Source of the DNA: Pelagibacteraceae bacterium AG-404-P08
GTDB taxonomy: Bacteria > Pseudomonadota > Alphaproteobacteria > HIMB59
Length of the DNA stretch: 64,000 bases
Reading direction: 5' to 3'
NCBI GenBank assembly: GCA_003216195.1
Contig: QCJF01000002.1
Span: forward strand, 1 to 64,000
The notes beneath the pieces were generated by a model that saw nothing but the letters and a program-made list of their open reading frames with translations, ran no database searches and was not told the origin of the DNA. The position numbers and the translations under genes were made by a program. Within the stretch, counting starts at the first letter, position 1. Every line of letters begins with the position of its first letter. This document shows positions 9,302 to 18,375 of the stretch, piece by piece.

Positions 9302-11146
9302 TTAAACGCCTTTACGTTGTTTACTCTTTCCCGATTCAAAGTCATCTAATGCTTTTTTATTTTCTTCAGTTATTGGATTTTGAAGTGTTGGGCTTTCCCA
9401 AAAAGCTGTCCCATCTAACCATTCATAGCCATGAGTCTTTATAGCTATGACATATGTTTTATCAGACTCTTTCGCTCTTTTGAAAGCAGCCTCTAACTCT
9501 GAGGTCGAACTTACTGTCTCAGCATTAGCTCCCATGCTTTTAGCATGGTTTTCAAAATCTACGAATTTTAGATTGGTAGCTCTTGCAGCACGAAGATTAC
9601 AAATGTATTCCTTACCTCCTTTAGCTAATTGAAGACGATTGATAACCATATGTCCGCCATTATCACAAATAATAATAATTAGTTTTTGATCATAGAGAAC
9701 TGAACTATATATATCGCTATTATTAAGTAGATATGAACCATCTCCAACAAATACAACGACATCTTGATCGGGTTTAGCCATTTTAATTCCTAGCGCTCCT
9801 GATATTTCATATCCCATACAGCTAAAACCCCATTCAGTCTCAAAGGTGTTAAGTTCCTTTGGCTTCCAAACTTGAACGACCTCTCCAACAAGGCCTCCGG
9901 CTGCTGTTACCACGATATCACTTGGATCTGAATTTCTGTAAATTGCCCCAACTGCATGAGCGTAAGATGGTTCTTCTTGATTTGTGGGGCCACTTTGTTT
10001 TGCAACATATGCTTCCCATTCATCTCTCTCTTTAATTGCTCTTTGATACCAAGTATCAGGAGCTCTCCAATCACCAAGGGCCTCCGATAGTTGTAGCAAT
10101 CCCACTTTTGCATCACTAATAACAGGAGCGGCTAAATGCTTAGTAGTATCATAACGGGCTGTATTAACTGAGATTAGTTTAAAATTAGGATTTTCGAAAT
10201 TTGCCCATGAACCTGTCGTAAAATCTGCAAGTTTTGTACCAACAGCTAGAGCTAAATCAGTGTCTTTAGATAAGTTGTTGGACGAACCCTCTCCTAGAGC
10301 CCCAATAGCACTAATGTAATAAGGGTCATCTTTGGTCATACAACCAATTCCCATCACAGTTGAAGTTACGGGGATGTTGTGTTTTTTTGCAAAATTAGAA
10401 AGTGTTTGTTCTGCCTCAGAATATAGAACACCTCCCCCTGAAATTATTACAGGTTGTTTTGAATTTTTTAATTTATCAGCTGCTTCTTTAATTTGATTTG
10501 GATCAGGGTAAATTCTTCTTATCTGATGGATTTTTTCTTCAAAAAAAACCTCAGGATAATCAAAAGACTCCCCTTGAACATCTTGAGACATAGCAATCGT
10601 AGCAGGACCACAGTCTGATGGGTCAAGCATTACTTGAATTGCTTGAGGAAGAGATGCAAGAATTTGCTCTGGTCTAGTAATCCTGTCAAAATATTTGGAC
10701 ACAGACTTAAAGGTATCATTTGCAGTTTCTATTGGAGAGTTGAAATTTTCAACTTGTTGTAATACAGGGTCAGGAAATCGGCTTGCAAATGTATCTCCTG
10801 GAAGAAGTAGTATTGGAAGACGATTACTCATAGCTACTGCTGCCGCTGTTACCATATTTGTAGCTCCAGGACCAACAGATGAGGTAGCAATAAAAATTTG
10901 CTTTCTTCTCATAGCTCGTGCATAGCCAATACCAGTCAATGCCATGCTTTGTTCATGATGCCCTCTATAACCTGGGAGGTCTGACTGAAATTCTTCCATT
11001 GCTTGGCCTAGACAAGCAACATTACCATGCCCATAAATTGCAAATGCTCCAGGAAATAATGGTGCTTTTTGACCATCAATAATAGTTTTTTGTGCAATTA
11101 AATATTTAAAGAGTGCATGTGCACAAGATAATTTGATGGTTTTCAT
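9302..11146 (-). CDS. iolD: ThDP-dependent IolD-like hydrolase (trihydroxycyclohexanedione acylhydrolase family)
   Basis: IolD opens the ring of 3D-(3,5/4)-trihydroxycyclohexane-1,2-dione in myo-inositol catabolism. The 614-aa protein resembles Bacillus IolD along its length: an N-terminal ThDP pyrimidine domain with GHGNV and the catalytic Glu in HHEQ (E65), a central domain, and a ThDP motif beginning GDGSYLLNN (468-476). The frame stays open upstream to 11344, but the start chosen is the ATG at 11146, which has a strong GGAGG ribosome site (11151-11155) and matches the family N-terminus. No other iol gene is in the window, so the substrate could be another cyclic or acyloin-type diketone. 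An SDR gene follows. Confidence 0.78.
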   Translation of the reverse strand: MKTIKLSCAHALFKYLIAQKTIIDGQKAPLFPGAFAIYGHGNVACLGQAMEEFQSDLPGYRGHHEQSMALTGIGYARAMRRKQIFIATSSVGPGATNMVTAAAVAMSNRLPILLLPGDTFASRFPDPVLQQVENFNSPIETANDTFKSVSKYFDRITRPEQILASLPQAIQVMLDPSDCGPATIAMSQDVQGESFDYPEVFFEEKIHQIRRIYPDPNQIKEAADKLKNSKQPVIISGGGVLYSEAEQTLSNFAKKHNIPVTSTVMGIGCMTKDDPYYISAIGALGEGSSNNLSKDTDLALAVGTKLADFTTGSWANFENPNFKLISVNTARYDTTKHLAAPVISDAKVGLLQLSEALGDWRAPDTWYQRAIKERDEWEAYVAKQSGPTNQEEPSYAHAVGAIYRNSDPSDIVVTAAGGLVGEVVQVWKPKELNTFETEWGFSCMGYEISGALGIKMAKPDQDVVVFVGDGSYLLNNSDIYSSVLYDQKLIIIICDNGGHMVINRLQLAKGGKEYICNLRAARATNLKFVDFENHAKSMGANAETVSSTSELEAAFKRAKESDKTYVIAIKTHGYEWLDGTAFWESPTLQNPITEENKKALDDFESGKSKQRKGV

Positions 11147-11172
11147 TATTCCTCCAAAAACTAAACCTATAA

Positions 11173-11182
11173 TAGATCTTAC
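11173..11182 (-). promoter_or_regulatory. Recurrent GTAMGATCTA element upstream of the iolD-like gene
   Basis: Read on the minus strand the site is GTAAGATCTA, 26 nt upstream of the chosen start codon. Nearly identical sequences precede the alpha-galactoside binding protein (19641-19650) and the DapA-family gene (29674-29683) at similar distances. It could be a shared -10 element (TAAGAT/TACGAT) or an operator half-site; the sequence alone does not decide. Confidence 0.35.
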
Positions 11183-11220
11183 ATGATAGAAAAATAATTT
11201 GAATGAAAAACCTTTTAAAA

Positions 11221-11248
11221 TTGACACTTTTTTGACATAACTTTTAAT
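11221..11248 (+). promoter_or_regulatory. Candidate sigma-70 promoter for the 2-hydroxyacid dehydrogenase
   Basis: TTGACA at 11221-11226 and TTTAAT at 11243-11248 are 16 nt apart, in the gap between the divergent iolD-like gene and the dehydrogenase starting at 11260. Transcription would begin only a few bases before the ATG, giving an almost leaderless mRNA. In such AT-rich DNA the -10 match is weak evidence; the -35 match is good. Confidence 0.45.
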
Positions 11249-11259
11249 CAGAGAGTAAA

Positions 11260-12222
11260 ATGAAAATTGCAATATTAGGTACAGTTCATCCAAAAGGGTT
11301 AGAGTTTTTAAAAGAAAATGAGCTAGAAATAGTTGAGGTAACAAATTTTAACAAACAAAACCTACAAGAGGAATTAAAGTTTATTGATGCAATCCTACTA
11401 AGAACATCAAGGTTGGATAAAGATATTTTAGAACATTGTAAAAAATTAAAAATTATTTCAAGACATGGTGTTGGTTATGACAATGTTGATTTAGATTATT
11501 TAAATAAGAAAAAAATTGCTCTTTGTATTACATCAACATCTAATGCCGTAAGTGTTGCTGAGCATGTAATGTCATTCTTTTTGTATTTAACGAAAAATTT
11601 GTCTCTATCTGATAAATTAGTGAAAGGGGGGAATTTTACTCAAAGGTCTGAACTGCCAAACTTTTTTGAATTATATAAAAAAAAATTACTTATAGCTGGT
11701 TTTGGCAGAATAGGAAAAGAAGTTGCAAAGAGATGTCTCGGTTTTGATATGGAAGTATATGTTTATGATCCATTTTTAAATAATGATTTAATAAAAAAAA
11801 GTGGCTGTATACCCATAGAAAAAAATGATGGTTTAGCACTAGCAGATTTTGTTAGCATACATTTACCGTTAAATGAAGATACAAAAAATTTTATATCGCA
11901 AACAGAATTAGATCTTATGAAAAAAAAAACAATTCTAGTAAATACATCTAGGGGTGGGATAGTAAATGAAAATGATTTATATCAAGCACTTAGCTCAAAA
12001 AAAATCTTAGGTGCAGGAATGGATGTATTTGTCACTGAACCTCCAGAATCTAATCATCCTTTTTTTAAGTTAAATAATATTTTATTAACGCCACATAATG
12101 CTGCATTAACTTTGGAATGCAGAGAGAGAATGTCTCTAGAGGCCTCACAAAATATATTCTACTATTTAAAAAATATGACGAAATTAAATATGGAAAATTT
12201 AGTTAATAAGAAATTTCTTTAA
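11260..12222 (+). CDS. D-2-hydroxyacid dehydrogenase (SerA-like family)
   Basis: A 320-aa NAD-dependent D-isomer-specific 2-hydroxyacid dehydrogenase of the phosphoglycerate dehydrogenase family. The NAD-binding GFGRIG motif is at 147-152, followed by a YDP acidic turn. The catalytic triad is visible as Arg in NTSRGGIVN (R231), Glu in VTEPP (E260) and His in TPHNAAL (H279). There is no C-terminal ACT domain, so it is less likely to be the biosynthetic SerA and more likely a catabolic hydroxyacid dehydrogenase or hydroxypyruvate reductase. It is divergent from the iolD-like gene with a shared 113-nt intergenic region, which suggests related metabolism. Confidence 0.85.
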   Translation: MKIAILGTVHPKGLEFLKENELEIVEVTNFNKQNLQEELKFIDAILLRTSRLDKDILEHCKKLKIISRHGVGYDNVDLDYLNKKKIALCITSTSNAVSVAEHVMSFFLYLTKNLSLSDKLVKGGNFTQRSELPNFFELYKKKLLIAGFGRIGKEVAKRCLGFDMEVYVYDPFLNNDLIKKSGCIPIEKNDGLALADFVSIHLPLNEDTKNFISQTELDLMKKKTILVNTSRGGIVNENDLYQALSSKKILGAGMDVFVTEPPESNHPFFKLNNILLTPHNAALTLECRERMSLEASQNIFYYLKNMTKLNMENLVNKKFL

Positions 12223-12224
12223 AA

Positions 12225-13097
12225 TCAAATATCAGCTAAAAGTTGAGCACGCCCTTGAGTGCTAGTTTCAATTTTATGAAGATTTCCACCTTCATTATCA
12301 CTAGTCGGATCTGCTCTTAAAGATGTAATGTAAAGAGTGTTTAAATTAGCACCACCAAATGTTACACATGTGGGCGTATTGGTTGGAAGACTAATTTTTT
12401 CTATAATTGTTTCATCTTTTGTATCAACACAAATAATACATTTCCCTCTGACTCTTGCTGACCAATAATTATTATCTTTGTCTACAGTGGCTCCATCGGG
12501 TTCGCCGACATTTTTAAAGATCATATTTGCTTCTAATTCATAAAACTTATTAAAATTTTTAGTGTACTCGAATTTTTGTATTCGACCAGTTGGGGTGTCG
12601 GCAAAATACATGATATTTTCGTTTTCTGAAAAGGCTATTCCATTAGAAACTGTGATGTTCGACAAAAGGTGTGTTAAAGATAAATTTGGTGCGAGTCTAT
12701 AGAGATTTGCAATTGGCTTTCTTTTTGCTTTATCCGGATCTTCATTATAAGTACCAAATACTATGCCTCCATAAGGATCCACTTTTGCATCATTAATTCG
12801 AGTTTGATTATTTGTTATTTCAACTTCGCATATTTTTTCAAATGAAGAAAAATTTTTATCAGAAATAGCAATAAAATTGGGAAATCCAATAATAAAGCCT
12901 TCTCTTTTCCTTGGAAGAATAAACCCCGCCCTGTCAGGTAAATTAAATGTAAAGCTTTGATTATTACCATCAAGCATCCAAGCCTTTTTTGCTTCTATGT
13001 CTGTCCAGACTAAGCAGTTATATCTAGGGTCCCAAAAACAGCTTTCACCAAGTAAATTTTCGCATTTAAGAATTGTTGAAACTTTTGCTTTATTCAT
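12225..13097 (-). CDS. SMP-30/gluconolactonase family sugar lactonase
   Basis: A 290-aa six-bladed beta-propeller lactonase of the SMP-30/regucalcin family, which hydrolyses sugar lactones using a divalent metal. The metal-binding residues typical of the family are visible: Glu in LGESCFWD near residue 17, Asn/Asp in RINDAKVDPYGG (about 103-114), Asn in SNGIAFS (about 156-162) and Asp in GEPDGATVD (about 197-205). It is the last gene of the alpha-galactoside operon, 1 nt after galK. It may open a galactono- or related lactone, but its link to the Leloir pathway is not obvious. It converges with the dehydrogenase at 11260-12222. Confidence 0.85.
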   Translation of the reverse strand: MNKAKVSTILKCENLLGESCFWDPRYNCLVWTDIEAKKAWMLDGNNQSFTFNLPDRAGFILPRKREGFIIGFPNFIAISDKNFSSFEKICEVEITNNQTRINDAKVDPYGGIVFGTYNEDPDKAKRKPIANLYRLAPNLSLTHLLSNITVSNGIAFSENENIMYFADTPTGRIQKFEYTKNFNKFYELEANMIFKNVGEPDGATVDKDNNYWSARVRGKCIICVDTKDETIIEKISLPTNTPTCVTFGGANLNTLYITSLRADPTSDNEGGNLHKIETSTQGRAQLLADI

Positions 13098-13098
13098 T

Positions 13099-14184
13099 TT
13101 AACTAGGTGTAATATTTTTTCCTATATTAGTGACTAAATAGGATTTAGGACAATGTTCTAATATTTCGTTGATAATTTCATTTCTTCGAGTATTTGACGA
13201 CAATACTACAGTACAACCACCAAATCCTGCGCCTGTAAGTCTTGCACCTAAAGCACCGTGTGACTGAGCTGTTTTAACGATTTGGTTTAATTCAGGACTA
13301 GAAATTTCATAATCTTCGTCCATAGAAATATGACTTTCGTTCATTAAATTTCCAAATGCCTGGGCATTATTATTTTTTAAAAATTGTACAGCCTTTTGTA
13401 CTCGAGCATTTTCAGTAATAACATGTCTAGCTCTTCTATAAATTTTAGGATCATTAATAACATTTAAATCAGAAATTTTCGCATGACGTAATGACGAGAC
13501 ATTAAGACATTTAGTAGCTATTTCTGTTTCTCTTTTTCTTTCATTATACAAACCTTCTGAAAGTTTCCGAGTACTTCCAGAATGAATAATTATGAAAGTA
13601 TAATCTCTAAAGACAGGCACTATTTCTGTATTCAAATTTTCACAATCCAAGTATAGAGCTTGACCAAATTTAGATTTTGATGACGACATTTGATCCATTA
13701 TTCCACAAAAAGTTCCTATAAAATGATGTTCTATCAGTTGCCCTATTTTTGCTATTCTTGTTTCTGAGAGTTCAAGTCCTACCATTTGACATAAGGCCCT
13801 TAACAGTGCTATTTCAAATGCGGCTGACGATGATAATCCAGAACCTGTTGGAATACTAGAGGTTACTGCGATATCTATACCTCTAATTAGTTGCCCTTCC
13901 TTTGCCATATAATATAAAGCTCCTCTGACAAAATCTATCCAGGTTCCATCAATATTTGAGTCAGATAATACAGTTTTTTCACCAAATTCATCAGATATAC
14001 CAACAATTTTACTATCTAATCGAGGACTCAGACTTACTTCAATTTTCTGTTCGATTAATGTGGGAAGTACGAAACCTTTATTATAATCGGTGTGTTCACC
14101 TATTAAGTTCACTCTTCCATGTGCCTCTGATGATGATACAGCAGAATAGTGAAAGTGCTGCTTGAATAAAGATTGACTATTCAT
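13099..14184 (-). CDS. galK: Galactokinase
   Basis: Phosphorylates alpha-D-galactose to galactose-1-phosphate, the first Leloir step, in the cytoplasm. The 361-aa GHMP kinase has the galactokinase signature GRVNLIGEHTDYNKGFVLP (about residues 24-42), the ATP-binding loop PTGSGLSSSAA (about 112-122), and the C-terminal GARLTGAGFGGC motif. The catalytic Asp lies in the CGIMDQMSS segment. It overlaps the end of galT by 8 nt and is followed 1 nt later by the SMP-30 gene, so galT-galK-lactonase look translationally coupled. In this operon it would use galactose released by the adjacent alpha-galactosidase. Confidence 0.95.
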   Translation of the reverse strand: MNSQSLFKQHFHYSAVSSSEAHGRVNLIGEHTDYNKGFVLPTLIEQKIEVSLSPRLDSKIVGISDEFGEKTVLSDSNIDGTWIDFVRGALYYMAKEGQLIRGIDIAVTSSIPTGSGLSSSAAFEIALLRALCQMVGLELSETRIAKIGQLIEHHFIGTFCGIMDQMSSSKSKFGQALYLDCENLNTEIVPVFRDYTFIIIHSGSTRKLSEGLYNERKRETEIATKCLNVSSLRHAKISDLNVINDPKIYRRARHVITENARVQKAVQFLKNNNAQAFGNLMNESHISMDEDYEISSPELNQIVKTAQSHGALGARLTGAGFGGCTVVLSSNTRRNEIINEILEHCPKSYLVTNIGKNITPS

Positions 14185-15235
14185 CAGGTAGCTCTTCGCC
14201 TCTAAGTATACGAGCTGAGCGTTCTGGAGGAAGGTCTACTAAAAAAAACCCTGTAATTTGCTCAACACCTGCTAAATATTTTAATTTCGTTTTTGATCTT
14301 CGAATAGGTTGAAAGCAGATATGAAAATGGTAAGAATTCTCATAACCTTTAGGAGATAGCTGCCATGCAAGAGTATACGGCATAGGATCATCAAATACTT
14401 TGTCTAAACTTTTAGAGGCATCAAGCATAAGTTCAGCAAGATCTTTTTGCTCATTTTCTGAAAGTTCAAAAATATTAGATGTCCTTCGGTAAGGTGCTAT
14501 CCAAATTTCAAAGGGGTATCTAGCCCAACGAGGCACAAAGGATATAGCAGAAGAATTTTTATTTAAAATTAATTCTTTAGGAATATTCGATAAATATTTT
14601 TCGAAAGGATTTGATTTTTGTACTATAGCTTGCCTTTTAATAAATTCTGGAGTATGTCCAAAACTATATATTTGCCCATGAGGATGATCTAAAGTTACGC
14701 CAATTTCTTTTCCTTTGTTTTCAAATGGTAAAACAAATTCAATTTTTGAATTATTATATAATTCCTCAGTGCGGTTAGATAGTGCTTGAATAATTAGCTC
14801 AATTCTCTCGATAGGTAACTTAGAGAACTCATCATTATGTTTTGAACTATAAGAGATTACATCACAAGTTCCTACTGCCTGATTAGTTTCTACTTCTAAA
14901 TGAGGTATATCAGACTCGACTAATTTGAATGAGCTAAAACGATTTGTAAAGATTGCAACTTCATATTGGTCAACAGGAATGTCACTCGGTGCTTCATCAT
15001 TTATCATTGGACATAACGGACATTCAAGGGCCTTAGGTAAAAAGGTTCTGTTTTGTCTTGATGTTGAGTATCCTACCCACTCAGAGCGAGTTGGGTGGTA
15101 CCTAAGATGAGTTTTGTTATCAGAGATTGGAGGTAAGCCTTCAAAAACTTTGTAATTTATGGGATTTTGACTAAATAAAATAAGTTCTTTTCCATCACCC
15201 CTATCAATTCTTTTTATTGATAGATTAGTCATCAT
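14177..15235 (-). CDS. galT: Galactose-1-phosphate uridylyltransferase
   Basis: Exchanges UMP between UDP-glucose and galactose-1-phosphate. The 352-aa HIT-superfamily protein has the active-site motif HPHGQ (nucleophilic His in LDHPHGQIYSFGH), a CPLCP zinc-type motif near the N-terminus (about residues 73-77), and the late FHICFQP segment. The start is an ATGATGA arrangement: the ATG at 15235 (or 15232) overlaps the TGA stop of the upstream GH4 gene, which indicates coupled translation. It lies between alpha-galactosidase and galK in the minus-strand operon, giving an unambiguous Leloir context together with galE at 19712-20689. Confidence 0.95.
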   Translation of the reverse strand: MMTNLSIKRIDRGDGKELILFSQNPINYKVFEGLPPISDNKTHLRYHPTRSEWVGYSTSRQNRTFLPKALECPLCPMINDEAPSDIPVDQYEVAIFTNRFSSFKLVESDIPHLEVETNQAVGTCDVISYSSKHNDEFSKLPIERIELIIQALSNRTEELYNNSKIEFVLPFENKGKEIGVTLDHPHGQIYSFGHTPEFIKRQAIVQKSNPFEKYLSNIPKELILNKNSSAISFVPRWARYPFEIWIAPYRRTSNIFELSENEQKDLAELMLDASKSLDKVFDDPMPYTLAWQLSPKGYENSYHFHICFQPIRRSKTKLKYLAGVEQITGFFLVDLPPERSARILRGEELPDE

Positions 15236-16560
15236 TTGAAAACAGGTAACATTGAGCCATGAGCGTCAAGTAGTTCATCAACCATTTTCCAAATTTGATC
15301 TAAATTAAGTTCACCAGCGGTATGTGGATCTAGCATGGCAGCATGATAAATACTCTCTTTCTTAAGAGTTTTAAGAGCTTCAACTGTTAATTGTTGAACA
15401 TTAATATTGGTCTGAATTAGATTTGCTAAGTGCATAGGTAATGGTGGTACTGATTGTGGAGTGAGGTCATTTTTTTGAACAGCACAGGGAACTTCAACGC
15501 AGCAATTGTTAGGTAGATTAGGTATGAAATTTTTATTAAGAACATTACCATAAAAAGTGTCTTGATTTCCTGTTACCATTGATAAAATTATTCTCGAAGC
15601 ATACTCGATAGATTTATTATACTCTTTTTGAGGTTTGCTAATTAACTCTTTTTCCTGGATTTCCCATTCTTGAATTTGTTTTTTACAGCGACGAATGTAT
15701 TCATTAATTGGGATATCAAATTTTGAAATTAATTCTTTTTGGTGATTTTTAATAAACCAAGGAGTATATTCTGCGAAATGTTCCGATGATTCTGTAACAA
15801 AATAACCAAGTCTTTTCAATACTTCATATCTTACGTGATTTGAACAACCATCCCAATTGGTGCCAAAGTTCCCTTCTTCTCCTGCCTTAAAAATTTTAGG
15901 GTAAAGATCTTCCGTTAAACCATTTTCTAATTTTTTTTCAAACTTTGTAAAAAATGACATATGATTTATTCCGGAGCACTCATATTGAATTTTGCTTAAA
16001 TCTTCATTTATGTCTCTCGCTAAATCAGCAGCTGTACCTTGGACAGAATGACAAAGTCCTACATATTGAAGCTCAGGAACAAAGTCTGAGAGAGCTAGAC
16101 AATTGATTGCCATAGGATTTACATATTGAAGCATCCATGCTTTAGGGCATTGTTCTATTATATCTTTGGCAATTTCAACTAAAACAGGTGCTGTTCTCAA
16201 CCCGCGCATAATGCCTCCAATACCTATTGTGTCTGCAATTGTTTGATGAAGTCCATACTTGGCTGGTATTTCAAAATCAATAACAGTTGAGGGTTCATAA
16301 CCTCCAACCTGTATCATAACTATAACAAAATCAGCGCCTTTAAGAGCCTCTTTTCTATCTAACATAGTTTTTATTGATGCCGGAGCTTTTAGCGACTTAC
16401 ATATATTATCAGCAACTATTTGTGATGTTTTTAATCTTTTTGGGTCTATATCATGTAAGGCTATATCAAACGAATTTAATTCTGGTTCAAGTAAAATATC
16501 TGCCAAAATACTTTTCATGAAGACAGTGCTGCCTGCACCTATAAAAGTAATTTTAGCCAA
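15232..16560 (-). CDS. melA: GH4 alpha-galactosidase
   Basis: A 442-aa NAD- and Mn2+-dependent glycosidase of family GH4. The Rossmann motif GAGSTVF is at residues 8-14, the catalytic signature CHSV at 170-173 and GINH at 197-200. The CHS signature marks the alpha-galactosidase (MelA) subgroup, unlike the CHE form in the GH4 enzyme at 606-1922. Its position supports this: it follows a binding protein and two permeases and directly precedes galT and galK. It should release galactose from imported alpha-galactosides such as melibiose, galactosylglycerol or raffinose-type sugars. The exact substrate is not determinable from sequence. Confidence 0.9.
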   Translation of the reverse strand: MAKITFIGAGSTVFMKSILADILLEPELNSFDIALHDIDPKRLKTSQIVADNICKSLKAPASIKTMLDRKEALKGADFVIVMIQVGGYEPSTVIDFEIPAKYGLHQTIADTIGIGGIMRGLRTAPVLVEIAKDIIEQCPKAWMLQYVNPMAINCLALSDFVPELQYVGLCHSVQGTAADLARDINEDLSKIQYECSGINHMSFFTKFEKKLENGLTEDLYPKIFKAGEEGNFGTNWDGCSNHVRYEVLKRLGYFVTESSEHFAEYTPWFIKNHQKELISKFDIPINEYIRRCKKQIQEWEIQEKELISKPQKEYNKSIEYASRIILSMVTGNQDTFYGNVLNKNFIPNLPNNCCVEVPCAVQKNDLTPQSVPPLPMHLANLIQTNINVQQLTVEALKTLKKESIYHAAMLDPHTAGELNLDQIWKMVDELLDAHGSMLPVFK

Positions 16561-16562
16561 TT

Positions 16563-17414
16563 CTATCCCTTACTAGCGCCAAGTGTAAGACCAGCAATAA
16601 AATGTTTTTGCATTAGAAAAAACATTATCACAGGAGGAACTGCTGCAATTATTGATCCAGCAGATAAAAGATGATAGACAGTAACCCATTGACCATTTAG
16701 AGATTTCAAACCTGCAGTAATTGGCATTGCGTGTTGTCCTTGAATTAAAACAGTTGCCCAAAAAAAATCATTCCAAATAAATGTAAATATTAACACAGAC
16801 AATGCAGCGATAGCCGGTCTTGTAAGGGGAACCACTATCTTCAAGAATATATTAAACTCCGAAGTACCATCAATCCTTGCGGCCTCAAATAACTCATTTG
16901 GTAAAGCTTTAATAAAATTTCTCATAAATAAAGTACAAAAGCCAGTTTGAAAGGCAACATGAAATAAAACTAAACCTGTAACTGTATCATACAAACCCAT
17001 TTGGAAAGTCAGGTCTCGAACTGGTATCATTAAAATTTGAAAGGGAACAAAATTTCCAGCGATAAATGTGAAAAAGATAAAAAGATTTGCTTTAAACTTA
17101 TATGATGCTAAAGCAAAACCTGTCATACAGCTTATAGCAACAGCACCTATTACAGTAGGAATGGTTATTTTAAAACTATTAATTATGTAAGACAACATTG
17201 GGGTATTTTGAAATACATCTTTAATGTTACTAAATAATAAAAATTCACTAGGTATGCCCCAATAATTTCCTGCGGTGATATCTCCTAGACCTCTAATTGA
17301 AGTAAGCATAATCCCTATTAGAGGGATCAACCAAATGAACAAAGATACAGGCACAAGTATTTTGTATGAAATCCTGTTAATTAAAGGTCTTTTTTGAATT
17401 GGTATGGGAAACAT
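16563..17414 (-). CDS. Sugar ABC transporter permease, MalG-type
   Basis: A 283-aa inner-membrane permease with about six hydrophobic helices. The EAA loop for ATPase docking reads FEAARIDGT followed by FNIFLKIVVPLTRPA (about residues 185-210). The C-terminus HFIAGLTLGASKG is typical of the MalG side of CUT1 heterodimers. It lies 1 nt... directly downstream of the MalF-type permease and 2 nt before the alpha-galactosidase gene, so it almost certainly imports alpha-galactosides. No ATPase gene is in this operon; one of the MalK copies at 3129 or 5581 may serve. Confidence 0.95.
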   Translation of the reverse strand: MFPIPIQKRPLINRISYKILVPVSLFIWLIPLIGIMLTSIRGLGDITAGNYWGIPSEFLLFSNIKDVFQNTPMLSYIINSFKITIPTVIGAVAISCMTGFALASYKFKANLFIFFTFIAGNFVPFQILMIPVRDLTFQMGLYDTVTGLVLFHVAFQTGFCTLFMRNFIKALPNELFEAARIDGTSEFNIFLKIVVPLTRPAIAALSVLIFTFIWNDFFWATVLIQGQHAMPITAGLKSLNGQWVTVYHLLSAGSIIAAVPPVIMFFLMQKHFIAGLTLGASKG

Positions 17415-18332
17415 TTAAAGTCCTTTTTTCTCACTTTGATACATCCGATAAATAAAAAATAATATATAGAACATCATTATGGTGAATAAAACTGCTGCAA
17501 TAGCTGAACCATAACCCATTCTATATCCATATTCGCTTAAAGCAGTTTCAAACATATAATAGGCTAAAACATTAGTTGAACCATATGGGCCACCTTGTGT
17601 CATGATAGCAACCATGTCAAAACTTCTCAAGGATCCGATCACAGTTACAACAATTGCTAGAAAAGTGGCTGGCTTCAATTGAGGTAAGATAATATTTTTA
17701 AATAAAGAGAAACCTTTTGCACCATCCATTCTGCCTGCCTCAATTTGATCTGTATTAAGATTGTTTAAGCCCGTTAAATACAAGATCATACAATATGCAA
17801 TTTGTGGGTAAATTCCTGCAAAGATAATTCCATAGGTAGCAAAATTCTCATCTGCTAATATGGCATAATTACTGAGACCTAATTTATCTAAAAAAGGCCC
17901 AATAACACCTCTTGGATTGTAAAACCATGAAAATATAATTCCGATAACAACTTGGGAAATTACAAAAGGGAAAAAGAAAAGAGATTTGATAAGTCTTATA
18001 CCAAAAATAGTTTGATTTAAAAATATTGCTAAGCCTAATCCTATTGGAACAGCTAACATAAATAAGATTAACCACTTAAGATTATTCATTAACGAAATAT
18101 AAAAATACTCGTCGTCCAATAATTCTATATAGTTTGATAATCCAACATAAATTGCTGGAGATAGCCCGTCCCATTGTAATAAAGAAATATATAAAGAATT
18201 AAAAATTGGCCAGATTACATATACTAAAAATAGTAATAAACCTGGAAATAAAAAAATCCATGGTGTTAACCTTTGTTGATTAAGTTTCCACCATGATGAC
18301 TTTCTATATGTAATTTGTGTTGAATCAGGCAC
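17415..18332 (-). CDS. Sugar ABC transporter permease, MalF-type
   Basis: A 305-aa inner-membrane permease. The N-terminal helix (PWIFLFPGLLLFLVYVIWP) and periplasmic loop YVGLSNYIELL are classic for MalF/UgpA-like subunits. The EAA loop is EAGRMDGAKG followed by LFKNIILPQLKPA (about residues 197-220). It pairs with the adjoining MalG-type permease, whose start abuts its stop. An intercistronic hairpin at 18343-18363 separates it from the binding-protein gene, which should allow the binding protein to be made in excess. Confidence 0.95.
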   Translation of the reverse strand: MPDSTQITYRKSSWWKLNQQRLTPWIFLFPGLLLFLVYVIWPIFNSLYISLLQWDGLSPAIYVGLSNYIELLDDEYFYISLMNNLKWLILFMLAVPIGLGLAIFLNQTIFGIRLIKSLFFFPFVISQVVIGIIFSWFYNPRGVIGPFLDKLGLSNYAILADENFATYGIIFAGIYPQIAYCMILYLTGLNNLNTDQIEAGRMDGAKGFSLFKNIILPQLKPATFLAIVVTVIGSLRSFDMVAIMTQGGPYGSTNVLAYYMFETALSEYGYRMGYGSAIAAVLFTIMMFYILFFIYRMYQSEKKGL

Positions 18333-18342
18333 GTTAAGAAAT

Positions 18343-18363
18343 GGGGTGGTTGAAAACCACCCC
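18343..18363 (-). terminator. Intercistronic GC-rich hairpin after the binding-protein gene
   Basis: A perfect 9-bp inverted repeat (GGGGTGGTT / AACCACCCC) with a 3-nt loop sits in the 43-nt gap between binding protein and permease. On the minus strand it is followed only by a short, broken T run. It is therefore more likely a partial terminator or 3'-end stabiliser than a full terminator. Such hairpins let binding protein exceed permease. Confidence 0.7.
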
Positions 18364-18375
18364 TATTGAAATTGA

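Noticed and set aside
11147-11344. N-terminal extension of the IolD-like frame by 66 residues
   Set aside because: The extension covers the divergent promoter region and start of the plus-strand dehydrogenase, does not resemble the family, and lacks a ribosome site, whereas the ATG at 11146 has a strong one.
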